Positions 1-5,552 of a DNA stretch of 6,258 nt are shown piece by piece. The notes beneath the pieces are model-generated. The model saw nothing but the letters and a program-made list of their open reading frames with translations. It was not told the DNA's origin and made no database searches. This DNA is from Cyclobacteriaceae bacterium (GTDB taxonomy: Bacteria > Bacteroidota > Bacteroidia > Cytophagales > Cyclobacteriaceae): NCBI GenBank assembly GCA_029882725.1, contig JAOUKG010000175.1:1-6258 (forward strand). The letters are read 5' to 3'. The translations under genes and the position numbers were made by a program. The stretch's first letter is position 1; the number at the start of each line of letters is the position of its first letter.

Positions 1-309
1 CAGTGCCTGACTTAAAGCAGAGGATTTGATAAACCCTTTAATTGAAAGGTCTTCATCCAATTGTTTCCACCTAACACCAACCCCATCACCTATTAGTTCC
101 CAATCTTCCAATTGTTGAAGGGTTGCTCCTTGTAAAACAGGGTAATCGTACAGATGCATTTTAAGTACTATACCATTATTTAAGACAACCACTAATAAAT
201 CGAGTTCTTTATCAATCAACAGATTTTTAGCTCTGATACCTTTCTCAAAAATCAATACGTCGAAAGGGTCAGCTGACTGTTTATTTTGTATATCATCCAA
301 AGAATTCAT
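1..309 (-). CDS. DUF2442 family protein, 3' end cut by window edge
   Basis: Reading the minus strand from the ATG at 309-307 gives 103 codons that stay open to the left edge, so the stop lies outside the window. The second half carries the DUF2442 pattern: a Tyr-rich strand (HLYDYPVL, about residues 52-59), then QLEDWELIGDGVGVRW (about 66-81) and LDEDLSIKGF (about 84-93), which normally ends the domain. The gene is therefore probably nearly complete. The first ~12 residues are polar and look disordered. The start overlaps the 3' end of the DUF4160 gene by 17 bases in another frame. A purine-rich AAAGGTGG sits just before this ATG and a stop lies close upstream in frame, which together fix the start. 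DUF2442 proteins are small alpha/beta proteins of unknown function, some fused to a helix-turn-helix domain; no such domain is visible here. The partnership with DUF4160 suggests a joint role, possibly as antitoxin or regulator, but that is inference. Confidence 0.85.
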   Translation of the reverse strand, partial: MNSLDDIQNKQSADPFDVLIFEKGIRAKNLLIDKELDLLVVVLNNGIVLKMHLYDYPVLQGATLQQLEDWELIGDGVGVRWKQLDEDLSIKGFIKSSALSQAL

Positions 310-538
310 TCCACCTTTCAATTATTAAATCTTTATTTTCCTTTACGATCAGTTCTATCTGTTTACGTTCTTTTGAAGAAAAGCCATACGCATAGGCTTC
401 CTCCAATCCGGGGTCAATCCACCATTTACCATTTCCATCTCCTTTTTGAATATGAATATGAATGGGCTCATTATTTTCATTGCTATAAAAATACAAACGA
501 AACCCATTAATCACAATCACGGTTGGCATATTATTCAT
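293..538 (-). CDS. DUF4160 family small protein
   Basis: This is an 81-residue protein, normal length for DUF4160. The family hallmark is clear: MPTV at residues 4-7, a beta strand with FRLYFYSNENNEPIHIHI (13-30) including the conserved His pair H27 and H29, then GDGNGKWWIDP (33-43) and a C-terminal helix ending in ERWNEFF. Many family members begin at the MPT methionine, so translation may start at 529 rather than 538; neither ATG has a convincing ribosome binding site. The function of DUF4160 is not established. It is commonly encoded next to DUF2442, as here, with a 17-base overlap implying co-translation. The size, pairing and overlap resemble type II toxin-antitoxin modules, and the conserved histidines could be catalytic or metal-binding, but neither point is shown by sequence. 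It lies 234 bases downstream of the export operon on the same strand and is probably transcribed separately. Confidence 0.87.
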   Translation of the reverse strand: MNNMPTVIVINGFRLYFYSNENNEPIHIHIQKGDGNGKWWIDPGLEEAYAYGFSSKERKQIELIVKENKDLIIERWNEFFG

Positions 539-555
539 TTTAATTTCGAATTAAA
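539..555. repeat. Perfect inverted repeat abutting the DUF4160 start codon
   Basis: The arms TTTAATT (539-545) and AATTAAA (549-555) are exact reverse complements around a TCG spacer. The repeat begins one base beyond the ATG at 538-536, where a bound repressor or an mRNA hairpin could block expression of the DUF4160-DUF2442 pair. Autoregulation through such sites is typical of toxin-antitoxin modules. AT-rich DNA yields such repeats by chance, so the operator role is only a suggestion. Confidence 0.4.
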
Positions 556-563
556 TATACCTG

Positions 564-571
564 CAAATGCA
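564..571 (-). promoter_or_regulatory. Possible Bacteroidota -7 element for the DUF4160-DUF2442 unit
   Basis: On the minus strand this reads TGCATTTG, one mismatch from the Bacteroidota primary sigma factor -7 consensus TAnnTTTG. It lies 25 bases upstream of the DUF4160 ATG, which would give a short leader. I do not see a clean TTG -33 element at the expected distance, so this is a weak call. Confidence 0.2.
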
Positions 572-608
572 TTATCTATCCATTTTTGAAACGGCTAATT
601 TCTGTTAC

Positions 609-624
609 AAATATTATAATATTT
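609..624. repeat. 16-bp perfect palindrome AAATATTATAATATTT
   Basis: The 16 bases equal their own reverse complement, with no spacer. They lie in the very AT-rich stretch 600-660, 71 bases upstream of the DUF4160 start and 83 bases upstream of the plus-strand signal-peptide start at 707. They could be a dimeric regulator site, or simply low-complexity DNA. Both strands of the palindrome contain TATAAT, but that is not the promoter type expected in Bacteroidota. Confidence 0.45.
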
Positions 625-706
625 AAACTATTTATTTGATTTTTTATTTATTTTTAGCGTTAATATATAAATTCAATTTAAAAGGATACAAACAACCCAA
701 CTCTAC

Positions 707-820
707 ATGAAGCTCCTAATTAGTATCCAAATTTTCCTTCTTGCATTATCAATTACTGCTTTTCAGCAAAACCTAATTATCTACCTTCTTATACCGCCTC
801 ACTGCAAACCAAATCAATAA
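707..820 (+). pseudogene. Decapitated secreted-protein gene: start and signal peptide only
   Basis: An ATG at 707 opens a 37-codon frame. The first ~20 residues look like a Bacteroidota signal peptide: MK, then the hydrophobic core LLISIQIFLLALSITAF, then QQN, close to the common AFAQN or AFSQN cleavage end. From about 772 onward the frame (IIYLLIPPHCK and so on) is merely the antisense of the last permease gene and stops at 820. The most economical reading is that a plus-strand gene for an exported protein was cut just after its signal peptide when DNA carrying the 3' end of the export operon was joined here. Only 707 to about 772 would then be remnant sequence. Alternatives are a chance frame or a genuine tiny peptide. 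No clear ribosome binding site is present, though Bacteroidota often lack one. Confidence 0.35.
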
Positions 821-1900
821 AATTGCATAACCGGATATAAGCATAAACTGATTCAATAAATCTGTAAAACCCGCCCCTTTCAGCATAATTCCCCGAAGTA
901 CTTCAATAAAAAAACGCACAGGATTAACATAAGTAAATTTTTGGGCCCAATCTGGCATATTTTCCACAGGGGTAAATAAACCACCCATCAATAAGAAGAT
1001 AACTAAAAAGAACCAGGAAATAAACATCGCCTGTTGCTGTGTGGCCGTTACTGTAGAAATAAGTAACCCAAAACCCAAAATCAAAAACAAATAAATGGAA
1101 GTGAAGAAATACAATACAAAAAGAGACCCCTCCACATGGATATCAAAAACCAATCGAGCCACAACCAAACCAATGGAAAACTCAAACAAACCAATCACCC
1201 AAAAAGGAATAGTTTTACCCAAAATAAACTGATACCTGGCAATGGGGGTTACATTAATTTGTTCAATTGTACCCAACTCCTTCTCTCTTACTATATTCAT
1301 AGAAGACAAAAATGCCCCAACCATTGTAACCAATATGGCCAATATACCTGGTACCATATATACTTTGTAGTTCATATAAGGATTATAGTAATTAATAGGA
1401 ATCACTTCACCCTTATATAAAAACTCTGGCTGCTTGTTCATTGATATCATCTCCTCTCCAACAAGTTCAAAAATGAAATCCCGAATAATTGCCTGTGAAT
1501 ACCCGGCTGCCATCCCCGCCTTGGTTCCATCTACAGCATCCATACGCAACTGAACTAAAGGTACTTCATCGTTCATCAAATCTTTATCAAAACCATTGGG
1601 AATAACTAAAATAACATCCGTTTTCCATCCATGCATCAGGTTGGCAGCCTCCTCATTGTCCGAGGTATATTCCAACAAATGAAAATATCCTGAAGCCGTG
1701 AATTTTTCAGTCAATTTTCTTGAATAAACACCACGATCAGCATCTACCACCGTCAGTTTTAAATTTTTTATTTCATAATCTACAGCAAAAGACAAGATCA
1801 TCAACTGCACTACCGGTATCACGAAAATGATCGGCAACATGGCTTTGTTTCTGAAAATCTGTCTGAATTCCTTTTCCAATATGAAAAATAATACTTTCAT
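773..1900 (-). CDS. ABC-2 type permease, second of pair (YbhR-like)
   Basis: This 375-residue inner-membrane protein is one of two different permease subunits of the exporter. The layout is typical of ABC-2 permeases of the drug and polymer export class: a cytoplasmic N-terminal helix (EKEFRQIFRNK, 9-19), a first membrane helix (about 20-40), a large periplasmic domain (about 41-178) starting with the conserved LTVVDAD strand, then five membrane helices from about 179 to 367. The cytoplasmic REKELGTIEQINVTP segment (205-219) is the family signature between helices 2 and 3. GGLFTPVENMP (306-316) before the last periplasmic loop is also conserved. The ATG lies inside the stop of the preceding permease (ATGA, 1897-1900), indicating coupled translation. 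It is paralogous to that permease, and the two probably form a heterodimer. The stop, TAG at 773-775, sits at a suspected junction, so the last few residues (VDN) may not be ancestral. No terminator is apparent after it. Confidence 0.95.
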   Translation of the reverse strand: MKVLFFILEKEFRQIFRNKAMLPIIFVIPVVQLMILSFAVDYEIKNLKLTVVDADRGVYSRKLTEKFTASGYFHLLEYTSDNEEAANLMHGWKTDVILVIPNGFDKDLMNDEVPLVQLRMDAVDGTKAGMAAGYSQAIIRDFIFELVGEEMISMNKQPEFLYKGEVIPINYYNPYMNYKVYMVPGILAILVTMVGAFLSSMNIVREKELGTIEQINVTPIARYQFILGKTIPFWVIGLFEFSIGLVVARLVFDIHVEGSLFVLYFFTSIYLFLILGFGLLISTVTATQQQAMFISWFFLVIFLLMGGLFTPVENMPDWAQKFTYVNPVRFFIEVLRGIMLKGAGFTDLLNQFMLISGYAILLIWFAVRRYKKVDN

Positions 1901-3003
1901 GAGAGTCTGATTTTAAATTTCTTAATACTCAAAACCACAAAAAACAGGGTAAAACCTAATAAAATCAGTGTCTCTTTCCAGAAAAAGGCAATTCCCTGGC
2001 CTTTGATCATAATCCCCTTTATTATCAGTAAAAACCATTTTGCAGGTACTATATTCGAAATAACTTGTAAAGGTAAAGGCATATTTTCTACAGGAAAAAT
2101 AAACCCAGAAAGCAAAATAGTAGGCAACATCAACCCCATCAGGGAAATCATCAAAGCCACTTGTTGAGAACTTGTAATACTGGAAATAAAAATTCCCAAA
2201 GCCAGTGAAGTAACAATAAAAAGGAGCATCTCAGCCAATAGCAAGGGTACACTGCCATTAACAGGCACATCGAAAATGAAATAGCCCATCAATAATACCA
2301 CCACCGCATTAAAAAATGCCAATAAAAGATAGGGTACTACCTTTGCCAAAACAACCTGAACAGGTGACATGGGTGTGGCTAAAAGTACTTCCATAGTACC
2401 GAGTTCTTTTTCTCGTGTTATGGATATGGAAGTCATCATGGCAGAAATCAGCATCATAATAACCGATATGGTACCAGGCACAAACAAATAGGCTCCCTTC
2501 AACTCCGGATTATACACCAGTTCACTTCTCACTTCAATAAAAAACGGTGGTTTAGCACCCCTGTTAAATTCATCTAAATACGATTGTACAATTGCCTGAA
2601 TGTAGTTGGATAATAATGAGGCTGTATTGGGATCAGAAGCATCAATAATAACCTGTAACTGACCGTTTCCTTCATTCACTAATTGCTCCGCAAAACCTTC
2701 AGGAACCACAATGGCCATTTTTATTTCCCCTTTTCGAAAATACGACTCCACTTCCTGTGTATCATATATCTCTACTCCTTCCTTAAAATAGTTGGAAGCA
2801 TCAATTTTTTGTCGTATTTCCCTACTGTATCTACTATTGTCCTGATCAACAAAACTGATAGAAACTTCCCTTATTTCATTGCTTATGGCAAAACCAAACA
2901 ACAAAATTTGGGCAACGGGCATACCTATCAGTATAAGAAGCGTTTGCCAATCCCGCATGATGTGATAAAACTCCTTTAATACAAATGCGTTAAACCTTTT
3001 CAT
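1897..3003 (-). CDS. ABC-2 type permease, first of pair (YbhS-like)
   Basis: This is a 368-residue inner-membrane subunit. I chose the ATG at 3003 (MKRFNAFVLKEFYHIMRD), because ABC-2 permeases of this class begin this way and because it overlaps the preceding ATPase gene by only 14 bases. The open frame extends 32 codons further to 3099, but that extra part is antisense-like sequence inside the ATPase gene. The layout is: N-terminal amphipathic helix, membrane helix 1 (about 21-40), a periplasmic domain (about 41-172) beginning VSISFVDQDNSRYSR, membrane helix 2 (about 173-195), the REKELGTMEVLLATP signature (197-211), then four more membrane helices with GFIFPVENMP near the end. It overlaps the next permease by ATGA. 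With that paralogue it likely forms the asymmetric membrane channel that accepts substrate from the cytoplasm or inner leaflet. Substrate is not deducible. Confidence 0.95.
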   Translation of the reverse strand: MKRFNAFVLKEFYHIMRDWQTLLILIGMPVAQILLFGFAISNEIREVSISFVDQDNSRYSREIRQKIDASNYFKEGVEIYDTQEVESYFRKGEIKMAIVVPEGFAEQLVNEGNGQLQVIIDASDPNTASLLSNYIQAIVQSYLDEFNRGAKPPFFIEVRSELVYNPELKGAYLFVPGTISVIMMLISAMMTSISITREKELGTMEVLLATPMSPVQVVLAKVVPYLLLAFFNAVVVLLMGYFIFDVPVNGSVPLLLAEMLLFIVTSLALGIFISSITSSQQVALMISLMGLMLPTILLSGFIFPVENMPLPLQVISNIVPAKWFLLIIKGIMIKGQGIAFFWKETLILLGFTLFFVVLSIKKFKIRLS

Positions 3004-3730
3004 TGGGACGCGCCAGTTTAATAAATACTTCATCCATGTTTGTGCTCTCAAATTGTTTTTTAAGTTCGGCCGGCGACCCCAATCCATGTATTTGTCCATC
3101 CACCATCATGGAAATACGGTCGCAATATTCCGCTTCATCCATGTAATGAGTAGTTACAAATACGGTGGTTCCCCCTTCTGCGGCCTTGTAAATCATTTCC
3201 CAAAAATCACGTCTTGTAACGGGATCAACACCTCCGGTGGGCTCATCCAAAAACACAATGGCCGGATTGTGAATATGAGCCAGAGTAAAAGATATTTTTT
3301 GTTTCCAACCCAATGGAAGCGAGGACACCATGGTTCCCAACTTATCATCAAATCCAAGCTCCTTCAATAATGTGGTAGTCTTTTCTTTTATATATTTCCG
3401 TGATAAGCCGTAAATGCCTCCATAAAAAATCATATTTTCCAATACCGTAAGGTCGTTATACAGAGAAAACTTCTGACTCATGTAACCGATGTTCTTTTTT
3501 ATCTGTTCCGATTGTTTATAAATATCAAAACCTGCCACGGTTCCCTCTCCCGATGTGGGTCCTAATAACCCACAAAGCATTTTCATGGCCGTACTTTTAC
3601 CGGCACCATTGGCTCCTAAAAAGCCGAAAATCTCTCCTTTCTTTACATCGAAAGTAATTTCATCAACGGCTTTGAATTTGCCATAATGTTTGGAAAGGTT
3701 GGAAACTTCTATGCTAATGTTTTCTTTCAT
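2990..3730 (-). CDS. ABC exporter ATPase 2 (YbhF C-terminal-half-like), degenerate signature
   Basis: This is a 246-residue nucleotide-binding protein from the ATG at 3730 (MKENISIEV), which forms an ATGA overlap with the upstream ATPase gene. A start at 3763 would add 11 unrelated residues. Motifs: aromatic A-loop Y16, Walker A GANGAGKS (39-46), Q-loop Gln Q86 in GYMSQKFSLY, Walker B with IVFLDEP (D162, catalytic E163), D-loop GVDP (167-170) and switch His H195 in VTTHYMDEAEYCDR. The ABC signature, normally LSGGQ, is LPLGW (138-142), as in the second half of E. coli YbhF (recalled as LPLGF). This protein can therefore bind and hydrolyse ATP with its own Walker motifs but offers a degenerate signature to its partner. 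It ends soon after a short TNMDEVFIKLAR tail and lacks the longer C-terminal domain of its partner. It is predicted to pair with ATPase 1 beneath the two permeases. Confidence 0.95.
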   Translation of the reverse strand: MKENISIEVSNLSKHYGKFKAVDEITFDVKKGEIFGFLGANGAGKSTAMKMLCGLLGPTSGEGTVAGFDIYKQSEQIKKNIGYMSQKFSLYNDLTVLENMIFYGGIYGLSRKYIKEKTTTLLKELGFDDKLGTMVSSLPLGWKQKISFTLAHIHNPAIVFLDEPTGGVDPVTRRDFWEMIYKAAEGGTTVFVTTHYMDEAEYCDRISMMVDGQIHGLGSPAELKKQFESTNMDEVFIKLARPNEKV

Positions 3731-4635
3731 TCTGTTGGGGAGTGCATTAAATCCATAAAACAATCTTCAATGGAGGGGTTGACTTCTTTAAATTCCATAA
3801 TTTCTATTTCTTGTTTTTGTATAAATACTCTTATTTTATTTACATCATTCAAATCTTCAACTGTAAAATGTACAAATTCACCATTGAGATAAGCCGATTT
3901 TGTCCAACCTGAATTTCTTATTTCTTTTAACAATGCATTGTTCTTACTTGATTTTGCTCTATACAACAAGGGTTTGTATTTCGAAATTATCTTTTCTGGT
4001 GTATCAATATCCAAAAATTGTCCATCGTGAATAAGAGCCACTTCACTACACATAGCTGCCTCATCCATATAGGGAGTAGAAACCAATATTGTTATTCCCC
4101 GCTCTTTAAGAGTCTTTAACATTTGCCAGAATTCCTTTCGGGAAACGGGGTCTACACCTGTAGTAGGTTCATCGAGAAAAATTACATTTGGTGCATGAAT
4201 CATTGCACAGGAAAGTGCCAACTTTTGTTTCATTCCTCCTGATAACTGACCAGCCCTTCGGTGCTTAAAAGGCTCAATTTGCTTATAAATATCTTCTATC
4301 AAATGATAATTTTCATCTAGGGTGGTTCCGAAAATAGCAGCAAACAAGTTTAAATTTTCAAGAATACTTAAGTCTTCATACAAACTGAACCGCCCCGGCA
4401 TGTACCCAATTTGGGACCGTATTTTCTTATACTCCTTTTGCACTTCCATACCATCTATAAAAGCCGTTCCTTGATCTGCCAAAATCAACGTAGTCAAAAT
4501 ACGAATCAAGGTAGTTTTTCCCGCCCCATCCGGACCAATTAGTCCAAATATCTGACCTTTCTTAACTTCAAACGAAATATCACGAAGGGCCTGTACCTCT
4601 CCATAACTATGCGAAATATTTTCAACCCTGATCAT
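3727..4635 (-). CDS. ABC exporter ATPase 1 (YbhF N-terminal-half-like), altered Q- and H-loops
   Basis: This is a 302-residue nucleotide-binding protein. Motifs: A-loop Y11, Walker A GPDGAGKT (34-41), canonical signature LSGGM (131-135), Walker B VIFLDEP (D155, E156) and D-loop GVDP (160-163). Two residues expected to act in catalysis are changed: the Q-loop Gln is Gly (G81 in GYMPGRFSLYEDL) and the switch His is Pro (P188 in VSTPYMDEA). The first half of E. coli YbhF also lacks the switch His, as I recall it, so this looks like a family trait and not a fresh mutation. After the core comes a C-terminal domain (about 215-302) ending PSIEDCFMDLM, the usual tail of drug-exporter ATPases. The PDGAGK loop is characteristic of YbhF first halves. 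The start overlaps the adaptor stop as ATGA, and the stop overlaps the next ATPase start the same way. It likely forms a heterodimer with ATPase 2. Confidence 0.95.
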   Translation of the reverse strand: MIRVENISHSYGEVQALRDISFEVKKGQIFGLIGPDGAGKTTLIRILTTLILADQGTAFIDGMEVQKEYKKIRSQIGYMPGRFSLYEDLSILENLNLFAAIFGTTLDENYHLIEDIYKQIEPFKHRRAGQLSGGMKQKLALSCAMIHAPNVIFLDEPTTGVDPVSRKEFWQMLKTLKERGITILVSTPYMDEAAMCSEVALIHDGQFLDIDTPEKIISKYKPLLYRAKSSKNNALLKEIRNSGWTKSAYLNGEFVHFTVEDLNDVNKIRVFIQKQEIEIMEFKEVNPSIEDCFMDLMHSPTE

Positions 4636-5537
4636 TCTAAACCGATGTTGTTTTGCACATAATCGGCAGGCATACCCACTTTCAGTGTTCCATCGTTTTT
4701 TAATCGCACTTTGGCAGCATACACCAGTTGCGCCTTTTCATCTGCAGCTTGTATATTTTTTGGGGTAAATTCCGCCTCTGTAGAAATCCAATAAAGTTCA
4801 CCTTCATATAATGTCCCTCCATCCTTACCTACAGGCCTTACACTCACTTTCTGTCCTATTCTCATTTCAGCCAGTTGTTCTCCCGTCAGGTACATCCTGA
4901 ATTCCATATTATCAGTATCTGCAATTTTCATTACCGGTTTACCTGGCCCGGCAAATTCACCGTCGTGTGTAAAAATCTGAACAACCATACCCGAAATAGG
5001 ACTTTTAATATAAGCCGTCGAAATCTGTTGATTTAAAATTCTTATTTGTGCCTCAAGGGGTTGCAATTCACTTAATATACTTCTGTTTGCCGTACTCATT
5101 GTACTTTTTGTAGCCTCAATTTGTCTTTTCACAACAAGTAACTCTCCTTCAAGGTCGTCTTTTTGCTTTTGAGGAACGGCTTTACTTTCCACTAATTTTT
5201 CAATTCTGCTTAATTCTCTCTTCAAATAATCCTGCTTTTCAAGTAAAACTGCTACCTGAGCATCGGCAGAGCTCAACTTTTGCCTTAATGCCGACATGGT
5301 GGCCCTGACCTTCTCTACCGACAAAAACAAGGTAGCGGTATCCTGAATGGCTATAAGCTCTCCTTTTTTTACAAACTCACCCTCCTGAAACTTTATAAGT
5401 TGTATTTTTCCGGGTAATTCTGCCGATATTACTCTTTCCTCAGCCTCAAAATGGCCACTTGCCAGGCGGTGCTCAATATCATTGTTGCATGAAATCAAGA
5501 TAAGTGTCAATAGGGGTATAAAGATTTTGGTTTTCAT
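4632..5537 (-). CDS. HlyD/YbhG-type periplasmic adaptor, predicted lipoprotein
   Basis: This 301-residue membrane fusion protein bridges the inner-membrane permeases and the outer-membrane channel. The N-terminus is a lipoprotein signal: MKTK, a hydrophobic run to residue 16 and lipobox LISC with C17 as the acylated cysteine, followed by NND. The mature part has the first half of a biotinyl-lipoyl domain (about 35-66, with ELPGKIQLIKFQEGEFVKKG), a long coiled-coil hairpin (about 70-172, rich in Leu, Lys, Glu and Gln), the second lipoyl half (about 176-206, IKSPISGMVVQIFTHDGEF) and a beta-barrel segment to about 295. FTPKNIQAADEKAQLVYAAK (258-277) is a hallmark of the YbhG-type subgroup working with ABC-2 exporters. 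The start lies 15 bases after the channel gene's stop without a Shine-Dalgarno sequence, and the stop overlaps ATPase 1 as ATGA. The lipid anchor replaces the transmembrane anchor seen in many ABC adaptors. Confidence 0.94.
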   Translation of the reverse strand: MKTKIFIPLLTLILISCNNDIEHRLASGHFEAEERVISAELPGKIQLIKFQEGEFVKKGELIAIQDTATLFLSVEKVRATMSALRQKLSSADAQVAVLLEKQDYLKRELSRIEKLVESKAVPQKQKDDLEGELLVVKRQIEATKSTMSTANRSILSELQPLEAQIRILNQQISTAYIKSPISGMVVQIFTHDGEFAGPGKPVMKIADTDNMEFRMYLTGEQLAEMRIGQKVSVRPVGKDGGTLYEGELYWISTEAEFTPKNIQAADEKAQLVYAAKVRLKNDGTLKVGMPADYVQNNIGLE

Positions 5538-5552
5538 AGTTATTGAGTTACA

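Noticed and set aside
286..510. Plus-strand open frame opposite DUF4160
   Set aside because: It is antisense to a clear family member, with no recognisable protein features. The other plus-strand frames inside the operon (1136-1420, 2683-2979, 3053-3370, 3686-3892) are shadows for the same reason.
631..657. Promoter for the plus-strand signal-peptide frame (TTTG at 635-638 with TATTTTTA at 649-656)
   Set aside because: The spacing is about 10 bases, where about 19-21 is expected in Bacteroidota, and the -7 match is imperfect.
753..770. Small hairpin TGCT-GAAA-AGCA on the minus strand just after the last permease gene, as a terminator
   Set aside because: The stem is only 4 bp and no T-rich tract follows it on the minus strand, so it is not a credible intrinsic terminator.
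3004..3099. N-terminal extension of the first permease to 400 residues
   Set aside because: The extra 32 codons lie inside the ATPase 2 gene in another frame, are not typical of the family, and the MKRF start gives the normal N-terminus.
3731..3763. Eleven-residue upstream start for ATPase 2
   Set aside because: It would increase the overlap to 37 bases and add residues not seen in such ATPases; the ATGA start at 3730 fits the operon pattern.
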